Source: Struthidea cinerea (lineage: Eukaryota > Chordata > Aves > Passeriformes > Corcoracidae). Taken from it: a stretch of DNA of 64,000 nt. Position 1 is the first letter of the stretch, and the number at the start of each line of letters is the position of its first letter. This document shows positions 1 through 9,983 of this stretch, piece by piece. The stretch lies in the NCBI GenBank assembly GCA_013397865.1, contig VZTI01003657.1:306806-370805 (forward strand), written 5' to 3'. Both the position numbers and the translations under genes were made by a program. The notes beneath the pieces are model-generated. The model did no database searches. It was not told the origin of the DNA and worked only from the letters and a program-made list of their open reading frames with translations.

Positions 1-136
1 CAGAGCCCCCTCAGACCTCATCCCGTGGAGATGGAAATTGCCCGCGGCACAGCTCACACCGTCACCAGCAGATGTGGCTGCAGAAGAGGCAGGGAGGCAG
101 CTGGCGTGCTGGGGGCATGGGGACGCTCCAGAGACA

Positions 137-182
137 GATTATATTAAATGTTTTATTTATCTTAAATCTTATTATATAATGC
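137..182 (+). other. AT-rich island in putative NCS1 3' UTR
   Basis: About 45 bases of almost pure A/T sit in GC-rich surroundings. They contain ATTAAA at 143-148 and a TTTTATTTAT run. This could be a proximal poly(A) site or an AU-rich element controlling mRNA stability. Function is inferred from composition only. Confidence 0.35.
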
Positions 183-1019
183 CCTGGAGCTGGGTTTGGC
201 ACGGCGGTGTCAGGGACACTGGTTCACAGCATCACACAGGTGCTGGGCTGAGCACCCCGTGGTCCTTGCTATGCCCTGTGGAGCTGTGCAGAGGTGTCCC
301 TTAGAGTGATTTTGTTCATCACAGTCCAGGCAGTGTCTGGGGGGGTGGGGTGTTTTTTAACCCCACTGGAGTTTTGAGTTTTTCAGTATATCTCTATTCC
401 GTTTCCAGCTTTGCCCTTTCAGCTGTGCTGGTGTCGCATGAGATGGCCACAGGGATTTTTGCCCATCCTTCTCACCCTATTTCCGTTCTCCCCTCCCTCT
501 CCTGCAGATGCCTGGGGGAAGATGCTCTCCGTGCCATCCGACCACCGCCGCGCGAAGCTTGCCTGTCCCTCCCGGCTTCCTTTCTGTTCCGCGAGCAAAG
601 GATGCCCTCGAAGCGCGAGCTCACTCCCCCTCTCTGCACTCTGAACCAGCCGCTGCCATTTGCCAACTTCTGCTTTTTCCAAAAAAACCCCGCGCCAGAC
701 CCCGGTCTGAGCGGCAGCGAACGCCCAAGACTTCAGGGCCGGGGGAACGGGTCGAGCATCACCGCAGGCAGAGCCCCCTCTCGGCCTCCTCGCCCCCTTT
801 GCTCCCCTTTTCCTGCGTGTTCGGATGGGACTGCGGATGCGCCGGCGGGGTCCTCTCCTGGGAACCAGCCGGCCGGAGACGGAGCCCAGAGGTACCGGGG
901 GGCTGCACCCCCTGGGGTCTGCCCGTGTGGGGTGGCAGGGGAGCCGAGGCACCGACGGCGATTGGGAACAGAGTCCTGGCGTCACCCACGACGCCGCTGG
1001 CAGCCCGGCTCGGCTCACT

Positions 1020-1200
1020 AGGGATATATATTATATTATTATTATTTTATTTCTTTTGGTGAGACAGTATTGTGCTTTTTGGTTTGGTTTTGGTTTTTTT
1101 TTTTTTCCTTCGGTGGAAAAAAGTGAGGCTTTTTTTTATACGCCTATCTCGACGATCGATATCCTTATTTATTTGTTGTAAATGTTGCTGCTGTGTTCCG
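1020..1200 (+). other. AT-rich block with an intact CpG core, candidate conserved 3' UTR element
   Basis: A T-rich stretch (TATTATTATTATTTTATTT, then GGTTT repeats and a T run) leads into a segment with the core CGACGATCGATATCC (about 1150-1164) and TTATTTATTTG. Three CpGs close together in an otherwise AT-rich non-coding block are unusual in vertebrate DNA, where CpG decays unless constrained, so selective constraint is plausible. I cannot name a binding factor. Confidence 0.35.
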
Positions 1201-3589
1201 TCTCTCGTGTGTGTGTCCACCCACCCAGGTGAGGATTTGTAAGGTTTACATGCTCGTACACTATTGCGGGGACCCGGGAGCCTGCAATAACAATGAAGCC
1301 AAAAATCTGCCTTCCCCCCTCTCCTCCCACCCCCCGTATCCCAAGCTCCGTGGGCTGGCTGCTGTTTGGAGGGGATGCTGTATCTTCTTTTCCTCTTCCC
1401 GTTCCCGTGTTCCCTGCATTTTTCTGTTCACCCTTCCCTTTAGGAGCTCAGTGAGGGCTCGCTCAGCCCAGAGTCTGAGCAGACCAAGCTCCATCCCTCA
1501 GTCGGGCAGGGTGAGGAAACTGCCGGGCACCAGAACGTCCCCATTTCCTTTCTTTTATTCACTTTCCCTCTGCATGAAAAAGCATTGATGGAGCCCAGTG
1601 CTGGGTTTTGCTTTCAGGCAGATCCCTTTGCTATTTTCTGCTTTGCAAACGGTGGGAAGGTGTTCGGTGCTGGCCGTGAATCTTCCCGCGTGCCGGCGGG
1701 GCTGGAGGGACAGAGGGGGAGCCTTGCTCTGTCTTGCTCCGTCCCCCCACCCCAGCTGGGACAGGGTGACCGGGGAGTGCCAGGCTGGGCTGTGCACAGC
1801 TCCGGGTGTCTCCTTACCCCGTCACTCCCACAGGACATGGGAGGCTTTGCTGTGAACCCAGGGCACGGCCCCAGGCGGAGCCGCTTGCGCCCACCTTGGA
1901 GGAGGCAAAGGGCTGGGAATGCACACCTGGGGACACCAGGCTGCAGCCCCCCCGTCATGAGCGGGGCCTACGTGGCCTCTCCACGCTCCATCAACACCCA
2001 CCACCCCTCTGGGATGTGCCCCCAGCTCAGCCCCACTGGCACCCACACCGTGGGACGCAGTTGGCATCTCTGCTGGAGAATGAGCCTTGCGTGGGTGATG
2101 CCTCGGCTGCCCTGGCCCCTGCTCTGGGAAAGGAGAGATGGGCATTCCCTCAGGAGCAAAGTGCAAGAAGCCTGTGGGACCCCTAAAGCCACCCTGGGGG
2201 CTCACCCTTCCATCTCTGGTCCAGCTGATGGTAGCAGCATCTTTCCACCCAGCTGTCTCCTAGGATGTCTGCAGCTCCTGTGGCTGAGCCCAGGCAGAGG
2301 ACTGTCCCCATGGCAGTGGGAGGTGACATCTGGATGTGGAGGACAGTCTGACTCTCACAATGCAGGAGACAAGGCGGTGCCTCGGCGTTCCCTGAACCCC
2401 CCCGGCATGGCAGGGACAGATCTTCACCATGCAGCCCCACTCCCCAGTTCCGGGATTTTGTGCTTGTGGTACTTCTTGATGCCCATAAAAAGCCACCTTT
2501 CCCCGTCCCCAAGGAGACTGACCTCACGCCCACGTGCAATATTTCTGCCTCTTCTGCAGTTCCTGCCCCCGAGGGTGCCCATGTTTCATTGTGGGGGCGC
2601 TTCTGGAGGGTGTCCTTCACTCCCTCCCATGGAAACCTTTTCCTTGTTGCTCTGTGGCCAAAATGCAACTCTCTGGGGTAGGTTTTTGCAGTGCCTCCAA
2701 CTTGTTGAATGCTCGCCTGCCAGTCTGGTCCCTTCTCGGTGCCAATCGATGTTCCCAATGAATGTGACACTGCTGTAATCGCCTCCGCTGATGAACGATG
2801 GGCCCCGCCAGGTTTGACATAGTTCCCAGGCAAAGGCAAACCTCATTTGCTCTGACACTTTTCCCCTGGAAAGCTTTTAATTTTTGGAGGACCTGTCATG
2901 GGTTGAACTCCATCAGTGCTCGCAGATGTCTCCCCAGGGAGTCAGCCCTGCCAGGGCTCTTGGCACGCTGAGTGTCCCTGAGCAAAGCAGTTTGGCCCCA
3001 GCATTCCCCCCGGCTGCGGATTTGGGACCCTGGCTTGGATGCTTCTAATCTCCCTTTTGGGGAGCACCGAGGGCCCGTGATTCCTCCTGAACACCACCAG
3101 GATCTGCAGCGTCTTGGTATCACTGAAAATAAGGCTTGGAGCATCTTGCGCTTGGAAATGTTGGCCTTAACCTCCTCGTGCCTCAGTTTCCCCATCGGTG
3201 GAGTGGCCGGGGTGAGCCATCCCCCTCTGGAAAGCGGTTTGGTGTCTGTGCCCTGGCAAGCACGAGCACTGGACACGGCTCAGGACTGCGGCCGCAGGGT
3301 TTGGCAGGACCCACCGAGCATCAGGCACGTGCAGAGCACCGGGAACAGTGCTGGGGTGGAATTTACATCAGCCAGTCTTTAATTCCAGCCTCTGTTCTAC
3401 ACCTGCTCATGGTGAAACAGCCAGCAAGCCCTGGTTTGTCTCTGTTCGTACTCGGGTTCCTGGGGCCTGTCCAAAATAGAGCCCTGGCCGTGGGAAGGGG
3501 ACCCAAAGTGCAGCCAGGCAGAGGTGAGGGTCCAGCCCCGGTGACTGTGGCATGTCCCCCCTCTCATTTGTCCCTGTCGGTGTTGCCCC

Positions 3590-3595
3590 ATTAAA
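3590..3595 (+). terminator. Candidate poly(A) signal ATTAAA of the upstream gene
   Basis: ATTAAA is followed within 10-80 bases by T-rich and TGTCTGTGTG-type sequence, the usual arrangement of hexamer plus GU/U-rich downstream element. This is the stronger of the two candidate 3' ends upstream of HMCN2. Confidence 0.45.
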
Positions 3596-4780
3596 TGCCA
3601 TGTCTGTACTTTCCTTTCTTTTCCTTTTTCTGTCTGTGTGCTGACTGTTGCTGCTTTGTGTCCGTCTTTCCTTGAGCTCTGGGGCTGGGCTGGGCTGAGC
3701 TGTTTCCCCCGGGAGCAAGAACGTGGGAGAGGGCTCTGGGGGCAGATTCCCCCCCGCCCTCTCCTCACAGCACCAGGACCCGAGAGAGAGAGAGAAGTGA
3801 AGGGCTTTTCCTCTGGAGCAGGCTGTTAATTAGTGCAATTTATAACGAGACCAGGCTGGTCCCGGGAGCGCTCTCCGCTGGGTTGGTGGAGGGGGGTGTT
3901 TGCTTATGGGGGACCCCAGACCCTGTTTGTGCCAGGTACCAGCTGCATCTCGCCCTCCTTCACAGAAGCAGATGCCTGTTGGTTCTTCCCGTGCCATAAG
4001 GACACCACATTCCTGTTGGACGGGGAGCGTGAGGTTGTGGGAATCCCAGCCCAGGGTCGCTGCTGCTCAGTGGCAGGGATGCAGCTGTCCAGAAGGTGGA
4101 ATTGTCTTGGAGTCTTGGGATCTGGGTTTGAGCCCCACTCGGAGCAGGACTGGCTTTGAAGCAGGGCCAGGCATGGCATGGGGGCAGCTGAAATCACTGG
4201 CAGAGCTGCCCTCTTCCCATGTATTTAGGGTTGGGGGGTCATTTGGGATGGATGAGTGACCTGCAGCCAGCTCACTGTCCCCCATCCAAGGAGGAGATTT
4301 GGGGCATTTAGTGAGAGTCTGTCCATCCTTCCCGAGGGCATTGGAGGGGAGGGGTCTGGCTGGGACAAAAGCAAAGGCTGAGGGCAAAGGAGGGAGCTGA
4401 TGGCCCCAGTCTCAGTGCATGGTTTGGGGTGCAGCAGTTTTGGGGTCTCAGTCACACGTGCCAGCCCTGACTATTCCAGCAGCGCTGCAGTAAAATCATC
4501 CTTCCCTTCTCTCTCTGCTCCCGTGGCCGCCAGCCCCGGGCTGGGTGTCCTGTCCCATGGGTGGGACCCTGCCCGAGGGGTGGCCGAGCCCCGGGCTGAG
4601 AAGCAGCAGCTCCAGCAAAGAGCCTTGTTTGTGAAGATGAAGCCTGTGTGTGCGTCCGTGCCGGTGTCTCGGCTTGCATGCCCCGCTGCCTTGTCTTGAG
4701 ATGAATTCAAGAGCAAACCAAGCAAATGAAACAGTTTAATAACAGAACAAAACAAAACCCAGGAACTTTGTGACAGTGGA

Positions 4781-4786
4781 AATAAA
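4781..4786 (+). terminator. Candidate distal poly(A) signal AATAAA
   Basis: The canonical hexamer AATAAA is followed about 30 bases later by a GT-rich run (TGGTCTGTGATGTGCTGGGG). It may be an alternative distal 3' end of the same transcript as the site at 3590. Confidence 0.4.
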
Positions 4787-4820
4787 AGCTTAATGACAGT
4801 AACGAAGCAGCAGTGGTCTG

Positions 4821-6830
4821 TGATGTGCTGGGGTGGGCGGTCACAGGGGCCCCCAAAGCTGTCCTGGCACCCAGCGGGGCTGGGAGCTGGGCTGAGGGCT
4901 ACGATGGCACCAGCACGGGTGTAAATAGCGCTGCTCTGCACTCTGTGGGCAGGCACTGTGCCCACACCTGTGATGAGCTCTCAGGTCTCAGCTCCAGGCA
5001 TCCCAGGGCCCCTTCACCCCCATAACAGCGCTCTTCCCACCTCCTTTTACCCAGACACAGCTTTCCCTCTGCCAGGTCCCATCCTGCCACAGTGCCCGCA
5101 TCCCTTTTTCCCTTCGCAGTGAAGGCGCTCACAGCCGTGTGCCCATCAGCACCGTCCCTGTCCCCTCCGAGCCCCCTTGTCGATGCAGCGGGCTGGGAGC
5201 CGTTGGGTCACTTTTGGCATACAGCGGCTGCAGAGGAATCCTGAGACAAGTATTCCATAATTGTGTCCCACTGCCTGGACCGGAGGTGCCCCTCGGCAGC
5301 CCCCCCGCCCCTGGCAGGGCTCACGGGGGGCTCACAGCCTGGACTGGGCTTTTCACATGCAGCGGGGTCGCGTTGGCCATTCTGCGCTGCCAGCTCTTCC
5401 GGAAACGAGCACTGCGAGGCCTCCCTGCCAGCCCATCTCTGTTTTGTTTGCTCTCCTAACAAGGCTGACTAATTATTTTCGGGAGGCCAAAGGAGATGCC
5501 CTGATGGGCCAAACAAGGAGGCTGTGTTTGTGCAGGGGGTTTTGTCCAGAGGTGCTTTGTGCCAGCGCATGGTGGGAGCTCCCAGGGATTTCTCCCCTGT
5601 GCCATGGAGTGGGCAAGGACAGGCACAGGCTCCAAACCACGGTGCTTACCCAGGCTGTGCCTTAACCCCCAGCCAGGAAGGGGTTAAAGCCCAGCTAGCA
5701 CAGGTGCTCCTGGGACTGGGAGCACTGGTGAGTGTGGGAAGGGCTGGCTGGGATTAATTTGGTGATGAGGTGAAGCTGTTGGGGTTTCTTTGTGCCCAGC
5801 TCCCTGCCAGCGTGCAGGATGGGACTAGGATGCAGGCTGGTGACTGGGGATGCTCTAAGGTAGGTTTTGTGGCACTGTGGGGCTGGGAGTGCAAAGCCTG
5901 GGGGAGTGCAAGCCCTGGCTGTGGGACAGGAGGGGGACAGGCCACTGGCACAGCCCCAGGGGCAGAAGTGTCCTTGCCCTGCTGTAAGGGGGATGTCCTT
6001 GCCCACTCTGAGGTTGGGCTAGGCTGAGCCCACGCTTGCAGGGATAGAGGGATTCACAGGATGGTCCCACTGTCCTGTGTTGTGGGTCGTGGGTAATCTC
6101 CAAGGTCCCCCAGCCCCCGTGTCCGGGAGGAGCAGGGCTGGTGCTGGGGAGGTGCTGGGGGTGCAGGAGGTGCCCAGCCCTCGGTGCACAACTTCACCTG
6201 GAGCCGGCGCTTGGCCGTGACTGAGCCCTGGGTCCCGCTGCGGGGGAGTTGAGCAAGAGCAGAGCATCCCTGCGGAGCAGCCATGAGCTCAGCACTCCGC
6301 TTCCAGGGGAGCCAGGAAACTCTCCGCACCCCCAGCCAGCGCTCCCGGCCAAGGGCTGCCTGTCCCGGCCAAGGGCTGCCTGTCCCGGCCAAGGGCTGCC
6401 TGTCCCAGCCCATGTCCTGGCTCCGGCTTTATCTGTGCTCTGCGTGGCTGTTTTCTCCCTGTTCGTGGGGTGGCTGAGTGGGTGAGCCCACCCGAGCCCC
6501 CCACAGAGCCCGCTGACCTCCAAGCCCCATTGCAGACCCCCCTTCCAGGGGCCCTTTACCCAGCAAGAGGGGGAGTTTGCTTCCGTGGGGTCCCTTTCGC
6601 AGCTGTCTCACCCCCGCTGGGGTTTGGCAGAGTTTCCTCACAGGTGCTCAGCTGTGACCCCCATGTCCTCCCCTAACCCCCTGCTGCCCCCAGCAGAGCA
6701 GGGTCTCTCTGAGCCAGGGGGTCAGGGCTGGGGAGGGGGCTTGGGCAGTGCTTCTGACAATCCCGTGGGCTGCAGGCTCTGCTTCCCAATCCCTGTATCT
6801 CCATCCCGATTTCCTCCAACTCCCACCCAC
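4821..6830. other. Intergenic region between the upstream gene and HMCN2
   Basis: No gene is supported. A segment at about 5215-5275 (containing AAGTATTCCATAATTGTG) and another at about 5455-5525 (containing CTGACTAATTATTTTC) have lower GC and homeodomain-like TAATTA content and may be regulatory. A short minisatellite occupies 6343-6408. The rest shows nothing I can interpret. Confidence 0.4.
6343..6408. repeat. 20-bp minisatellite, about 3.3 copies
   Basis: The unit TCCCGGCCAAGGGCTGCCTG is repeated head to tail, with three nearly perfect copies and a partial fourth. It lies about 0.7 kb upstream of the HMCN2 start codon and is likely length-polymorphic. No function is indicated. Confidence 0.85.
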
Positions 6831-7087
6831 ATCCCTGCCGCGTCGCTGGCTCCAAAAGTCCGGTTTTTCCTCCCGCCCTCCCGCCTCCCTCCCAGAAGCT
6901 GAACGCTGGAGGAGCAGGTCCGCAGCTGCGGAGGGCTGGGCGTTCCCTGCCCGGGGTCCCTTCTCCATCCCCGCCGCGTGTGGCCGCTTGCACACCGCGT
7001 CCCTCCCTGGTGCGGGGACGGTGCCCGGGGGAAGGGCCGGGACAAGGACACAAGGGGTGCTCCTGACACCCGAGCGTCTCCCCCACG
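6830..7087 (+). promoter_or_regulatory. HMCN2: Putative HMCN2 promoter and 5' UTR
   Basis: GC-rich, CpG-containing DNA lies immediately upstream of the HMCN2 start codon. I see no TATA box. The transcription start cannot be fixed from sequence, so promoter and 5' UTR are not separable here. Confidence 0.4.
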
Positions 7088-9983
7088 ATGCCACCCCACG
7101 GAGGGGTCTTTGTGGGTCTCTGGATGCTGCTGGCCCCCAGTCTGGCCGAGAGCCCCCCAGGGTGGGCCACTCTTGCCTTTGTCTTCGACGTCACCGGCTC
7201 CATGTATGACGACCTGGTGCAGGTGATGGACGGGGCCTCGCGCATCCTGGAGCGGACGCTCAGCAGGAGCACGAAGCCCATCAGCAACTACGCTCTGGTG
7301 CCCTTCCATGACCCAGGTACGTCTGGGACAGGGTGAGGACGTGTCCTGGCAGGGGTGGGGCTGTGGGGAGCTGGGCTGCGGTTCCAGCCCTGTCTGGGTC
7401 TGAAGCATGCACTTCGCAAGTGCTTGCGCTGCCCCTTCTCCCTGTTTTTAATGCCCTGGTGGCTGCTGTGAGGGGGATAGCAGTTCAAGAGCTGGGAGCT
7501 GGGCTGGGGCTCCTGTCCCCAAGCCACTCTGTGGGCACAGGGTGGGCTATTTCCACCATATTAATCCCAGGGGTGCTGGCACTTTGTTGTGGGTGGCTCT
7601 TCCCCTTCCATCCTGTTCTAATCTCCTCAGAGTACTCACGGTGGGTATTTCTGTACAAGTCCACAACGTGCTTCCAGGTCACCTCAATAAAAACTCCACT
7701 TGCTAAGAGGCGTTGGTAACTTGCTGTGATACCAGAATCATTTCTTTCTGCCGCTGTCTTTGTCTTCTTTTTGTGTGCACCCATAAAAGGGCAGCTGTTC
7801 CCCAAAAGAGCCCTGGCCTCCTACAAGGACAGTGGGACCCAAGCTTTATTTTCAGCAGAAACACTGGGTTGAATGAAAACCTTTGGAGCCAGACAGGGAA
7901 AGAGGCAGAGGCAGTGAATTGATTCCTGCATCCCTTCGCTGGGAGCCTCCCCCAGCAGAAAACAGCACTGGGTTTGCAGCTCATCCTGGCTGGGACCACC
8001 CAGTGTGTCGGGAGAAATTCCTGGGCGTAGGAATGGTTTGCCCAAGTACTCACAGTATGGGCACAGGGGGCTGGTGTGCCCAAACCCACTTCTCTCGTGG
8101 TGCTCAACCAGGTGGATGCTGGACCCCGAGTCTCAGGTGTTTGAGCCAGGGCGGGTGCCGGGAGCACTGGCAGCGTGGGTGGCACCGAAGGAAGCTGGTG
8201 CTGGGTCAGGGGGCTGAGGAGGTGGTGTCCATGTGCTTACAGAGGTGGGACCTGTCACCCTCACCACGGATCCCCAGCTCTTCCAGCAGCGCCTGCGGGA
8301 GCTCCATGTCCAGGTAGGCGTCCTCAGCTCCACGGGGCTCTGCCAGGCCTGCCCTGGTGCCTGGTCCGTGGCACTTGGGGGGCAGCCTGGCACTGCATGC
8401 TCGTGGGTTCCGGGAGCAATCCCTGCATCCCCCAGGAGTGTTGTGGGGGTTCAGGCTGAGCCAGACTGGCTGGGGGCTGCGCACGGGGGTGGGAGTGGAG
8501 AGGATGGGTAATGCTGATGCTGTGCTCTCGAGTCCTGCAACAGGGCAGAGAATTCCCAGCCCACAGCTCTTGTCCCAAGGGGAGATACTGTTCCCAGGAG
8601 ATTTTGCAAAGGCTCTCCATGAACCCAAAAATCTCCCCTTCTAGAAGCAGTGCTTGATAATCGAGTTTTTAATTTTTTTTTAAATTATTTTGTCTGCTTT
8701 CTGCCAGCCGAAATGTTCCCTGGGAGCTTAATCCTGCTTTATCCATCCCCACTCTTGCCCTGCCCCCAGTGAATTGCTAAATCCCTGTGGCGTTTCCCTT
8801 CGATGCAGCTGTTTTGGCAGGAGGTGTAACGCTGAGGCTGCAAATGGTTTCCCAGCCCTTTGGGGTGCCAAGCTCTGGGAAAGTGGGAGCTGCTCCTCTC
8901 TGTGGCTTCCGTGGGTTCGCTGGTTCTGCAGCCACAGGGGCGGGTACAAATGTGCCCACTAAAGGAATTTGTGGGAACCCAGTGGCTTCTGTGAGCACGG
9001 ATCCCCAAAGGGGTGGTTTAATTATCATTGTTAGTGAGACAGGGCCGGGTCTGTGCGATCCTGAGTGTCCCTGCAGATCCATCCCACTGCTCTGGCCTGA
9101 CTCCGGCAAAATGGGGTAGTTCCTCCCTGTGAGCACCCCCTGGGTGGGATCCTGCCGGCAGCTGAGCGCTGGGTGGCTCGGTGCCTGTGCCACGTCCCCG
9201 GCTGTGTCCCTCAGGGCGGGGGGGACTGCCCGGAGATGAGCGTGGGAGCCATCAGGGTGGCCGTGGAGATCTCGCATCCCGGCTCCTTCGTTTACGTCTT
9301 CTCGGATGCTCGGGCCAAGGACTACGAGCAGCAGGAGGAGCTGCTGCGGCTGCTGCAGCACAAGCAGAGCCAGGTGAGCGGCCCTGGCGCTGCCCGCAGG
9401 GCTCCTGCGGCAGCGGCTCGGGGGATGCTGCAGCAGCAGCGCATCAGCGAGGCGCAGCGATAAAACCCCTTGGCTGGGGGGAATTGCATCCCCCGGGCCG
9501 ATCCGATGCACTGGGATGTACTGGGATGCCGGTGGATGCCGGCTGTGTCCCCTCCCGTGGCTGTGTGGGGTGTCACGGGGCCGCGGCTGTGGCAGGTGGT
9601 GTTTGTGCTGACCGGGGACTGCGGGGACAGGAGCCACCCCGGGTACCGCGTGTACGAGCGCATCGCTGCCACCAGCTCCGGGCAGATCTTCCACCTGGAC
9701 AAGCAGCAGGTGACAGAGGTGAGTGGGGAGACCTGGCCCTTTGTGCTGAAGTGAGGCCATGCTTGTCGGTGAGGGGAGCTCCAGGTTTAATCCTCCCCTG
9801 CCTGCCTCCAGGTGCTGAAGTGGGTGGAAGAGGCCATCCAGGCTTCCAAGGTCCACCTGCTGTCCACGGACCACGAGGATGGTGCGGAGAACACGTGGCA
9901 GGTCCCCTTTGATCCCAGCCTGAAGGAGGTCACCATCTCCTTGAGTGGTCCTGCCCCAGGGATCAAGGTCCGGGATCCGGCAG
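7088..9983 (+). CDS. HMCN2: HMCN2 exons 1-5: signal peptide and VWA domain
   Basis: Exons are 7088-7316, 8243-8313, 9215-9373, 9596-9718 and 9812-9983. The ATG at 7088 is chosen because it opens a hydrophobic signal peptide (VFVGLWMLLAPSLAES) just before the VWA core. The metal-ion-dependent adhesion motif appears as DVTGS in VFDVTGSMYDD. Further hallmarks are GGGDCPEMS, YVFSDARAKDY, VVFVLTGDCGD and the end segment VLKWVEEAIQASKVHLLSTD. The G|AG codon split over exons 1/2 restores the family sequence FHDPEVGPVTL. The VWA domain is expected to bind matrix or cell-surface partners through a divalent cation. Introns 1 and 2 are each about 0.9 kb and hold nothing recognisable. Confidence 0.93.

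Larger units (their letters stand above)
1..4820 (+). other. NCS1: Probable 3' UTR of the upstream gene (inferred NCS1)
   Basis: No exon with convincing coding character is visible here; the open frames are GC-driven and show no recognisable domain. In other vertebrates the gene directly upstream of HMCN2, in the same orientation, is NCS1 (neuronal calcium sensor 1), which has a 3' UTR of several kilobases, so this stretch is best explained as that UTR. Support from the sequence: AT-rich islands at about 137-182 and 1020-1190 inside GC-rich DNA, and candidate poly(A) signals at 3590 (ATTAAA, followed by a long T/GT-rich stretch) and 4781 (AATAAA, followed by a GT-rich stretch). The NCS1 stop codon is not in the window, so the assignment rests on synteny. 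The remainder could be intergenic. Confidence 0.5.

Noticed and set aside
1585..2778. 397-residue open frame on the + strand
   Set aside because: Pro/Ser/Gly-rich composition, no domain and no splice context. Long stop-free frames are common in GC-rich DNA, and it lies in the putative 3' UTR.
6343..6408. CRISPR-like array
   Set aside because: Units are contiguous without spacers, in vertebrate DNA; this is a simple minisatellite. The same holds for 47258-47317 and 58121-58212.
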